Shown here in pieces: positions 5,924 to 12,317 of a DNA stretch of 14,125 bases; the stretch's first letter is position 1, and each line of letters begins with the position of its first letter. The DNA lies in assembly GCA_031275515.1 (NCBI GenBank), contig JAISOQ010000083.1, forward strand, positions 1 through 14,125. Reading direction: 5' to 3'. Below the pieces are notes generated by a model. The model was not told the origin of the DNA. It ran no database searches and saw only the letters and a program-made list of their open reading frames with translations. The position numbers were made by a program, and so were the translations under genes. This DNA comes from Treponema sp. (GTDB lineage: Bacteria; Spirochaetota; Spirochaetia; Treponematales; Breznakiellaceae).

Positions 5924-6875
5924 GCCTATCCGCCATACCAAAGATAACAGCTTCAAACTCATCCTCGGCAACCATCACCTCTTCGCCGAGTTCCTCAGAG
6001 ACTTTATCCCTATCCCTGTCCTCAAATCCGTCAGCCCAGACGACATCGAGGACTTAACAGAGCGTTTCCTCCCCCTCAACCAGAACGCCAGGGATTCAGA
6101 CACCGTCAAGCGTGTCCACCTTAGCGGCGATAATCCCCTTTTCGTCATCACCGTCGTCGAACAGGAGTCTAAAGTCAACTTCCGTACACCCTTCAAGATG
6201 CTCCAGTACATTTCCCTCGTCCTGGACAATTATGAGAAAGAACTCAATAACCGGAACGCCCCCTTTACCAAAGACTTCCTCTACCCTCCGGTTCTCCCCA
6301 TCGTCTTCTACGACGGCCCGGACCAATGGACCGTCAAACGCAGCTTCCGGGACCGTACCGCCCTGGCGGATGTTTTTGGAAAGTACATACCCTCCTTTGA
6401 ATACGAACTGGTGGACCTGAACCGATACCGCCGGGAAGACCTGATCGGGTTTTCCGACGCCCTGTCCTTCATCATGCTCATAGACAGGGTGAGGACGAAG
6501 GAGGGTGTACGGGTACTGGAGAGTCTGCCTCAGAAATACCTTGAAAAATTACGGTTGAAGATACCGGAAAATCTGGGTAAACTGATGGTAGACGTGATAA
6601 CGGCGCTGCTGGACCGGCTGGAAGTCCCCGGGGAGGGGATAGCGGCGGTAACGGACCTGATAGAGAAGAAGGAGTACGGGACGATGTTTGACGGGTTGGT
6701 GGAGAGCGTGTTAAGGGACAAGAGGCAGGCGGTAAGAGCGGCGAGGAAAGAGGCGCGGGAGGAAGCCCGGCGGGAAAAGCTTGAAGGCGCCCGGAAGCAA
6801 AAACAAATGGGGGTCCCGCCCGGCATCATTGCCGCCGGTTTCGGGCTTTCCCTTGAAGAAATAGATAGGCTTTAA
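5922..6875 (+). CDS. Rpn/YhgA-like PD-(D/E)XK nuclease (Transposase_31 superfamily)
   Basis: A 317-residue protein, close to the usual length of the Rpn family of recombination-promoting nucleases (YhgA-like, once called putative transposases). The core resembles PD-(D/E)XK enzymes. Acidic residues D58/D60 precede RVHLSGDNPLFVITVVEQES (64-83), which aligns with the family's 'VxLxxG..LYhhhLLEHQS'. The following PFKMLQYISLVLDNY matches its 'PFRLLRYMxxIW' helix. YPPVLPIVFYDGPDQW (121-136) matches the family's 'LPxVhPIVhYxGxxxW' signature. The C-terminus is a charged helix (about 266-292) and GVPPGIIAAGFGLSLEEIDRL, a helix-turn-helix-like tail common in such proteins. The family's HQS is replaced by QES here. 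AGGAGG sets the start. The gene lies between two binding-protein paralogues on the opposite strand. Codon choice changes sharply after about codon 145. Its cellular role is unknown; genomic plasticity or defence are the usual suggestions. Confidence 0.85.
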   Translation: MPIRHTKDNSFKLILGNHHLFAEFLRDFIPIPVLKSVSPDDIEDLTERFLPLNQNARDSDTVKRVHLSGDNPLFVITVVEQESKVNFRTPFKMLQYISLVLDNYEKELNNRNAPFTKDFLYPPVLPIVFYDGPDQWTVKRSFRDRTALADVFGKYIPSFEYELVDLNRYRREDLIGFSDALSFIMLIDRVRTKEGVRVLESLPQKYLEKLRLKIPENLGKLMVDVITALLDRLEVPGEGIAAVTDLIEKKEYGTMFDGLVESVLRDKRQAVRAARKEAREEARREKLEGARKQKQMGVPPGIIAAGFGLSLEEIDRL

Positions 6876-6926
6876 TTCGTGGTTTTTCTCTTCAAAAAAG
6901 ATGGTTTTGCGGGGTTATGGGAAATT

Positions 6927-6967
6927 AAAAAATCACGCCGGGAAACCGCCTGAACGGCGGCCCGGCG
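6927..6967 (-). terminator. Intrinsic terminator of binding-protein copy 2
   Basis: CGCCGGG (6936-6942) pairs with CCCGGCG (6961-6967), and inside it CCGCC (6946-6950) pairs with GGCGG (6956-6960) around a TGAAC loop, with a 3-base bulge. On the minus strand the stem is followed after four bases by six T residues (6932-6927). It begins 33 bases after the stop at 7001. In the plus direction the stem is followed only by a short T-run after a few bases, so use by the converging nuclease gene is possible but weaker. Confidence 0.8.
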
Positions 6968-7000
6968 CAGGATTTTAAACTTTCAGTGAAGGATTAAGTC

Positions 7001-8251
7001 TTAATTTCCACCCTGGAACTTGATGCTGTAATACTTCTCCGGAACCGTCTGCTCGGTAGTGGGGAGGAAGCTCTTGCCCAGGATGTAGGTGTCCATGTAA
7101 ACAAGAATCTGGTTCCGGGCGCGGACCCCGGTGTTGGCGTCCACATAGAAGCCGCCGTTCCACTTTGCGCCGGGGGTGAATTCGCCCAGGGCGGCGTAAA
7201 GGTCGTTTACGCTGTCCGGTTTGGCTTTGCCGTCCAGAACCCGCTTGGCAAATTCGCCCAGCCCTGCGCTGACCGTAAAGCCGTAGGAGAAGGCCCAGGT
7301 GCCGAACTTGCCTGCCCCGCCTTTGGCGACTACCGCTTCTTCAACCTTTTTGAGGATGGCGGGGAAATCGCCCGCTTCCGCGGAAAGGTCTATGCCCAGG
7401 GCGCCGGGATAGCCCATGAGAGGGGAGGGGAGGTCGGCTTCCACGAACATGCCGCCGTATTGGAGGAGCTGCCGGAGCAGGGGTTCCGTGTGGGCGTCAT
7501 TGGTGCAGAAGAAGACCGTGTTCTGGCCGTAGGTGTTCACCCATTGGGGGGTCTGTTCCAGGATGTACTGCTGGGCTCCGGCTATCCCTACATCGGAGGT
7601 CGGGTCCGGGGCGGTTACAAAGACGAATTTAATGCCCAGGTCGTTACAGGCGGCTTCGAAGATCTGCCGGCGAAGGCCCAGGGACTCGTAGGACATGTGC
7701 CGGGGGAAGGAGATATGTACGAAGGTATCCGCCCCAAGCTGTTTGGCCGCCCAGATGATGGTATAGCCCCGGGAAATAAAGTCGGCGCTGATGGCGAGAT
7801 CGGCGGCCTGCTGTATGACCAGGGGGTCCTCATGGGATTCGCCGGCCAGGAGCAGAATGTCGGGCCGGCGCTCACGGACACGCCGGAAAGCTTCGGCGGC
7901 GCCGGGAATAGCCTGGTTAAAGACAATGGCCTTCATCAGGGGATCATCCGCCAGGGCGACGGTCTGGGAAATGACCACTTCCTGCTGATCCATGAAGTTA
8001 TCCGGATAGGTAACATGCTGGATTATTCCGCCATCGGAGACCCTTCCGTACCGGCGGATCAGCTCTTCCGCTCCCCGCAGGTCGTCTTCCGACTGGGAGA
8101 CCGTGCCGGTCAGGATACCAATGTGGTAGGGACCGTCAACCTTCCACGTTTTTTCAGTGGCAGTGGTACGGGTAGCCTGTTTGCCGCCTCCGGCAAATAC
8201 CAGGGACGCGCCCAGGATAAAAGCAAAAACCATCAAACCAATTTTTTTCAT
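7001..8251 (-). CDS. Periplasmic substrate-binding protein, DUF3798 family (copy 2, stand-alone)
   Basis: A 416-residue paralogue of the protein at 4412-5662, alignable end to end without gaps and about 83% identical by hand count (roughly 69 differences). It has the same signal peptide layout (MKKIGL, hydrophobic core, LVFA before GGGKQ) and no lipobox cysteine. Conservation is uneven: about 81% over residues 1-182, 92% over 183-312 and 77% over the last 104. The ribosome site is a strong AGGAGG at 8260-8265, 8 bases before the ATG. It has its own promoter and an intrinsic terminator and no transporter genes downstream on its strand. The simplest reading is an extra receptor delivering a related ligand to the importer at 431-4196. 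Notable substitutions include Pro166 to Ile in an otherwise conserved YTI-x-WAAKQLGA stretch and Trp to Leu in SAGWGE. Ligand unknown. Confidence 0.92.
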   Translation of the reverse strand: MKKIGLMVFAFILGASLVFAGGGKQATRTTATEKTWKVDGPYHIGILTGTVSQSEDDLRGAEELIRRYGRVSDGGIIQHVTYPDNFMDQQEVVISQTVALADDPLMKAIVFNQAIPGAAEAFRRVRERRPDILLLAGESHEDPLVIQQAADLAISADFISRGYTIIWAAKQLGADTFVHISFPRHMSYESLGLRRQIFEAACNDLGIKFVFVTAPDPTSDVGIAGAQQYILEQTPQWVNTYGQNTVFFCTNDAHTEPLLRQLLQYGGMFVEADLPSPLMGYPGALGIDLSAEAGDFPAILKKVEEAVVAKGGAGKFGTWAFSYGFTVSAGLGEFAKRVLDGKAKPDSVNDLYAALGEFTPGAKWNGGFYVDANTGVRARNQILVYMDTYILGKSFLPTTEQTVPEKYYSIKFQGGN

Positions 8252-8293
8252 CGTCCTTTCCTCCTAAAATATGAATAAAACAATACTATGCTC

Positions 8294-8322
8294 ATCTTCC
8301 CCGGTTATGCCTTATCTGTCAA
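8294..8322 (-). promoter_or_regulatory. Probable promoter of binding-protein copy 2
   Basis: TTGACA at 8322-8317 (minus strand) is followed after 17 bases by GAAGAT (8299-8294), a poor -10 (3 of 6). It aligns position for position with the copy 1 promoter, including GATA-A/C-GGCA after the -35 and a GGG run before the -10. The leader is short, about 35-40 bases, and lacks the hairpin seen in copy 1. The weaker -10 suggests lower or activator-dependent transcription. Confidence 0.55.
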
Positions 8323-8332
8323 TATGACCGGA

Positions 8333-8602
8333 TCTGGGGACGGTGGAGGGTCCGGCGGGGAGGGTCAACGAAAACAGACGGCGGACAAGGGGATCGGCAA
8401 ATGCTCAAGGGTTCAAAGCCGCGTTTTTTCTGCGCGTCTTTTGGCGAATACGCAGTAATACTGCCTGTAGAATAGAAATGAATTCAGAAAACAGAACTCC
8501 GCCGCCGAATGCGGAACCTGTTCAGTCTTCTTACTCTATCATTGAACTGCGAAAATTCGCTATATAAAAGAGCCTGTCCCAAAACCGTGCGCGGCAGGCG
8601 GT
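8333..8602. other. Intergenic stretch without a convincing gene; one IS-end-like sequence
   Basis: About 270 bases between copy 2's promoter and the stop of the TraB-like gene. The right half (about 8440-8580) is noticeably richer in A/T than its surroundings. It contains a 13-base palindrome GCAGTA-A-TACTGC (8452-8464) and, at 8570-8585, AGAGCCTGTCCCAAAA, which resembles terminal inverted repeats of some transposase families (GAGxCTGTCxCAAAA-like). No second end and no transposase remnant were found. A 74-codon plus-strand reading frame (8343-8567) has no ribosome site and no recognisable motif, so it is not called as a gene. A weak ACCG/CGGT stem followed by TTTT just after the TraB stop (minus strand) might end that operon. 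Confidence 0.5.
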
Positions 8603-9790
8603 TCAGCCTCCCACCAGGCTTGCCAGCAGGGGAATGGCGATGAAGTTCCCTATGGCGCCGCCCAGAGAAGACAGGAAAAATACCAAGAGCGCCCTGGTGA
8701 TCCGGTTCCGGTATATGCCCTTGAGACTGCCTATGTCTTCCGAGAGGGTCTGGGTATCTATGACCCGGGGTTTCCGCAAGGCGGCTTCCACGATGCCCGA
8801 AAAAAGCCCCACCCCTATGAAGGGATTGATAGTGGCAATAGGAGCCCCCACAAAGGAAACCAGGATGGCCAGGGGATGCCCCAGGGCGATAAGGGATCCC
8901 AGGGCGGCCAGGGAGCCGTTGAGCATAACCCACCGGAGGAGCATCTCCAGGCTTACCCCGACGCCGGAGCGGAGAAAACCCAGGATGATGAGGGCGGCAA
9001 TAAGGATGGGGAAGACCCAGCCCACAGCCCTGGACAAAACCGGGGCAGGGGGAATAATATCCAGGCCGGATACATCGGCGTTCTCCTCACCGGCGGCGAT
9101 CTTCTCCAGATGGTCCCGGATACCTGCAAGGTGGCCGGCCCCCACCACGGCAATCTGTTTTCCCCCGGCTGAGGTCCCGCTTTCCCATATTTTGGCGGCA
9201 AGGTACTGGTCCCGTTCGTCGATGAGGGTCTCCTTTACCCGGGGCAGGTAGCCGGCCAGTTCCGACATCATGCCGTCCAACTCGTTACGGTTCTTCAGTT
9301 GTTCAATCTCCCCTTCGCTGAACTTTTCCGTAGAGAAGGCGCTGGACAGGAGGGACGCCAGGAGTTTGCACTTGCTCCACAGGCCGCAATGGGTCCAGGC
9401 TCTGCGGAGGGTGGTTTGTACCTCCCGGTCACAGAGGGAGTAGGGTATCCCCAGGTCTTTGGCGGTTTCCACGGCGATCTTCATCTCTTCCCCGGGTTTC
9501 ACCCCCAGCTCTTGCCCCATACGGCGCTGAAAACCGGAGAGAACCAGGTTCGCCATCAGGAGAAAGCCTTTCCCCTCCTTAAACACCTTGATTACGTCCA
9601 GCTTTTCCCAGTTTTCCTGCTGGCTGATGGACGCATAGCGTCCGGCGTCAAGTTCAACGCAGACCATGCCGGGTTTTTCCTCCCTGATGGTACGTTCCAC
9701 TTCGGCTATGCTGTCCCGGGAGATGTGGGCGGTTCCGATAAGGATGATTTCCCGGCCATTTAATTCGATAGTCCGGCGGGTATCGTTCAT
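8603..9790 (-). CDS. TraB/GumN-family membrane protein
   Basis: A 395-residue protein of the TraB/GumN/PrgY family, close to the length of bacterial and archaeal TraB homologues. Residues 1-240 form the soluble domain: GTAHIS at 19-24, CVELD at 44-48, LCDRE at 119-123, DERDQYLA at 191-198 and GAGH at 217-220. The paired GTAH/GAGH histidines and acidic residues are the conserved putative metalloprotease-like site. The C-terminal third holds about four membrane segments (near 257-274, 286-303, 307-332 and 367-392) with the conserved NPFIGVG stretch. Family members include Enterococcus PrgY/TraB, which dampens peptide pheromone activity, and the animal Tiki proteases; here the substrate is unknown. 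The start overlaps the stop of the DHH gene by 4 bases (ATGA at 9787-9790), so it is translationally coupled as the last gene of a three-gene operon. Confidence 0.9.
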   Translation of the reverse strand: MNDTRRTIELNGREIILIGTAHISRDSIAEVERTIREEKPGMVCVELDAGRYASISQQENWEKLDVIKVFKEGKGFLLMANLVLSGFQRRMGQELGVKPGEEMKIAVETAKDLGIPYSLCDREVQTTLRRAWTHCGLWSKCKLLASLLSSAFSTEKFSEGEIEQLKNRNELDGMMSELAGYLPRVKETLIDERDQYLAAKIWESGTSAGGKQIAVVGAGHLAGIRDHLEKIAAGEENADVSGLDIIPPAPVLSRAVGWVFPILIAALIILGFLRSGVGVSLEMLLRWVMLNGSLAALGSLIALGHPLAILVSFVGAPIATINPFIGVGLFSGIVEAALRKPRVIDTQTLSEDIGSLKGIYRNRITRALLVFFLSSLGGAIGNFIAIPLLASLVGG

Positions 9791-10782
9791 GAGTACTCCT
9801 GTTCTTTTGCAACGGCGTCTAAAAAGCGATGAAACAGCTCGTTTTCGTTGATTACCGCTTCGGTATCTATTAGGCCGCCGGCCATATGATCGTGCCCGCC
9901 CCCGGATCCCAAGTCTTTCAGGGCCTCCCGAATGATACGGGCGGCGGAAATATGCGGGTCCCTGCTGCGGACTGAAACATGACGGGTTTTCCCTTCGGTC
10001 TCGATAATGATAGTTACCAGGATTTCCCGAAACCGCAGAAAAAAATCCGCCAGAATCGAAATGACTTCCTGGGAAGCGTCTGTATTGCTTATCGAGAAAA
10101 AGATGTTTCCCCGGATTTTGGAATTGGCCATTACTGTTTTAAAGGAAGGGAGGTCCCGGATAGAAAGGGAGGTTTTGAGCGCCTTTGCGCTGAATTCCCA
10201 GTCGGCCTGGAAAAAGAGCCGGTACAGGGCGTCTACGTCCAGCTTGCTTACCCGGCGGGCGAGGAAATCCGTATCCATCTCTATGCCCATAAGCAGGGCA
10301 GTGGCGATGTTTTTCTGCGGCAGGATGCCCGTCTCCTCCCAGTACCGGGCGACCAGGGCGGAACAGGACCCGGAATTGATGTCTATGTCCGTAAACGGGC
10401 AGTCCGGCGCCGCCGCATTGCCGTGGTGATCCACTACGCCAAAGAGGAATTCCGTAACCGGCCGTGCGTTGGTATTGGCGGGATTGCCGTCCACTACGAT
10501 GCAGGGGCATTTGATCAAGTCTCCCCCGGCCGTGTTTTTTACCCGTTTAAGGTCTATCTCCAATTCGGAAATCATGGATTTGAGGGAGTGGCTGCGTATC
10601 ACCCCCCGGTAGAGCAGATGGGGAGTGTATCCCTGAAGACGGAGGAGTTCTCCCAAGGCGAAGGCCGACGCCGCCGCATCATGATCGGGGAAGTCGTGGG
10701 GTTGGATCACGACGGTCCTCTGTTCCCCCAGCAGAGAAAGCAAACGGGCAAAACCGGCGGCAGGGCAAGGCTCAGTCAACAT
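9787..10782 (-). CDS. DHH-family phosphoesterase (NrnA-like domain order)
   Basis: A 331-residue cytoplasmic DHH/DHHA1 phosphoesterase. Metal-binding motifs are in order: HDFPDHDA (29-36), VDGN (97-100), VDHHGN (117-122) and GIEMDTDF (166-173). The C-terminal DHHA1 substrate-binding motif GGGHDHMAGG is at 294-303. The domain order and length fit NrnA-type enzymes that degrade short oligoribonucleotides or pAp, but the first motif reads PDHDA rather than the usual PDGDA/PDxDxxGS, and the exact substrate cannot be assigned. Cyclic dinucleotide-derived pApA is another possibility for this family. The start overlaps the TPR gene's end by 11 bases and has only a weak GGAAC-like ribosome site, and the stop overlaps the TraB-like gene, so expression depends on the operon. 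Confidence 0.9.
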   Translation of the reverse strand: MLTEPCPAAGFARLLSLLGEQRTVVIQPHDFPDHDAAASAFALGELLRLQGYTPHLLYRGVIRSHSLKSMISELEIDLKRVKNTAGGDLIKCPCIVVDGNPANTNARPVTEFLFGVVDHHGNAAAPDCPFTDIDINSGSCSALVARYWEETGILPQKNIATALLMGIEMDTDFLARRVSKLDVDALYRLFFQADWEFSAKALKTSLSIRDLPSFKTVMANSKIRGNIFFSISNTDASQEVISILADFFLRFREILVTIIIETEGKTRHVSVRSRDPHISAARIIREALKDLGSGGGHDHMAGGLIDTEAVINENELFHRFLDAVAKEQEYS

Positions 10783-12244
10783 TCAAGTTCCGTTCCTGGA
10801 TAGTCCATTCGTTTATCCGCCATTCCAGCGTACCGGGCCTGCCTATTTCCTTTACCTGAAGGTAATACCGGTTCGCCAGAATCTGGTTATTCCGGACATC
10901 GTAGTACAAGGCCAGGTAAAACAGCATCCTTTGCTTTGTATCCAGGCTCTTTTCTTTATCGATGCGTATAGCTACATCGTTGTCCCCCGAAAGGTCGTGG
11001 TAAAGGCGCGTCACATACCATTCCAGGGATTCCCGTTCTACCTGTCTGAGGGCGGTTTGTAGAAATTGTTTGGGGGCTTGCAGCGTTCCTTCCCGCATCC
11101 AGTTAGCCGCCGCAAGGAGGGCATAGCTGATTTTTTCCTGGGGGGCCGCAGCTTCCCCTTTGTAGGCTTCCTGGAAGGCGGCCCTGGCTTCGCTCCAGGC
11201 ATGCCGCCTCATCATCAGCATACCCAGACCCTCAAAGGCAAAATAGTAGGCCGGGTTAAGCCGGATCACCGCCCGGTAATCCTGTTCCGCCCCGTCATAA
11301 TCCCCTAAATCGTCCTTGATACCGGCGCTGTACACATAGGCCAAGAAATTATCCGGCCCCACGCTGATGGCTTTTTGAAATTCCTCCAGGGCTTCCGGTT
11401 TCTTGCCCATGTCCAGGAAGATGTTCCCCCGGTCGTAGAGCACCCAATAATTGTTCGGGGCTATGGTTTCCGCGGCGTCCAGATCCGCCAGGGCATGGGG
11501 TAAGGCCCCCGCCTCCCGGTAGATCCTGGCCCGGTCGCTTAGAGGAGTTACCCACCGGGGATAAAGAACGATGGCCCTGCTTAACAGAACCTCTGCCTGC
11601 TGGGGCTGCCGCTGATACCGGTAAACCCCTGCCCGCCCTACGAGGGCATCTCCGTTTTGAGGGTCCGCTTCCAGCGCCCGGTCAAAGTAAGACGCGGCGT
11701 TCCGGAATGACCGGTTCTCTAAAAATATCATTCCCAGGGCGGTCAAGGCTTCCGCATGGTCAGGCCGGTTTTTGATGATCCTCTCCAGAAGCTGCCGCTG
11801 TTCCCGGGTCTTCCCCTCGGCTCTCTCGATAGTGGAAAGTACAAACAGGGCGTCCGGATTTTCGGCGTCGTTGGAAAGAATGGCCTGAATCACCGTCCGG
11901 CTTTCCCCGAATTTTCCCGCGGAAAACAGGGCCGATGCTTTTAGCAGCTGAATCCCCGGAGATTCCCGATCCGGTTCTTCAATTTCGTCGAAAAGGGCTA
12001 TGGCCTGGTCATAGTCATTCTGGCTTAGAAAAGCGGCTATCCGGGTAAGAATGGCTTGAGTACCGGTAAGCTCTCGGACCGGCTCTGATTCCTCCGGTTC
12101 CTCCGGTTTCGCAAGATCCAGTTCTTCCGGCGGCCCGTGAGGATCGGCAGAAACCGTTTGGGGCGGCGTGGAACAAGCGGCTATTAGGGCAGCCAATACC
12201 AAAGATACTATTGAGCCGGGTATAACACTCTTCATATCAGACAT
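10772..12244 (-). CDS. TPR-repeat lipoprotein
   Basis: A 490-residue exported lipoprotein. A signal peptide ends in the lipobox ALIAAC with Cys24 as the lipidated residue, followed by a Pro/Glu-rich linker (about 30-58) and then roughly eight or nine tetratricopeptide repeats between about 62 and 360. Clear units include ALTALGMIFLENRSFRNAAS, ALVGRAGVYRYQRQPQQAEV and VLYDRGNIFLDMGKKPEALE. The last 120 residues are less repetitive and end ERNLNVD. TPR lipoproteins act as scaffolds for outer-membrane or periplasmic complexes; the partner is not evident. The start is uncertain: the Met at codon 4 (12235) begins a more typical lipoprotein signal, and neither start has a visible ribosome site. A TATACT element directly abuts the first ATG, which favours the internal start. 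First gene of the operon leading into the DHH and TraB-like genes. Confidence 0.9.
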   Translation of the reverse strand: MSDMKSVIPGSIVSLVLAALIAACSTPPQTVSADPHGPPEELDLAKPEEPEESEPVRELTGTQAILTRIAAFLSQNDYDQAIALFDEIEEPDRESPGIQLLKASALFSAGKFGESRTVIQAILSNDAENPDALFVLSTIERAEGKTREQRQLLERIIKNRPDHAEALTALGMIFLENRSFRNAASYFDRALEADPQNGDALVGRAGVYRYQRQPQQAEVLLSRAIVLYPRWVTPLSDRARIYREAGALPHALADLDAAETIAPNNYWVLYDRGNIFLDMGKKPEALEEFQKAISVGPDNFLAYVYSAGIKDDLGDYDGAEQDYRAVIRLNPAYYFAFEGLGMLMMRRHAWSEARAAFQEAYKGEAAAPQEKISYALLAAANWMREGTLQAPKQFLQTALRQVERESLEWYVTRLYHDLSGDNDVAIRIDKEKSLDTKQRMLFYLALYYDVRNNQILANRYYLQVKEIGRPGTLEWRINEWTIQERNLNVD

Positions 12245-12317
12245 AGTATATGATTAAAATAAAATCGGCAAGTTGAAATGGTTTGAAAAAAAATGTACTT
12301 TGAGTTATGGTAATAAA
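12245..12317. promoter_or_regulatory. Divergent promoter region
   Basis: These 73 A/T-rich bases separate two divergent genes. For the minus-strand operon, TTGCCG (12271-12266) lies 15 bases from TATACT (12250-12245), a good -10 with short spacing. For the plus-strand gene, TTGAAA (12273-12278) has weak partners downstream (TACTTT at 12296 or TATGGT at 12306). The two -35-like boxes are back to back around 12266-12278, so the promoters may compete or share an operator. Neither gene has a clear Shine-Dalgarno sequence. Confidence 0.35.

Noticed and set aside
5922..6875. Classical transposon carrying the nuclease gene
   Set aside because: No terminal inverted repeats or target duplications were found around the gene, and Rpn-family proteins are usually stand-alone genes.
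8343..8567. Plus-strand 74-codon frame in the intergenic stretch
   Set aside because: No ribosome site, no promoter and no recognisable domain; composition fits non-coding DNA.
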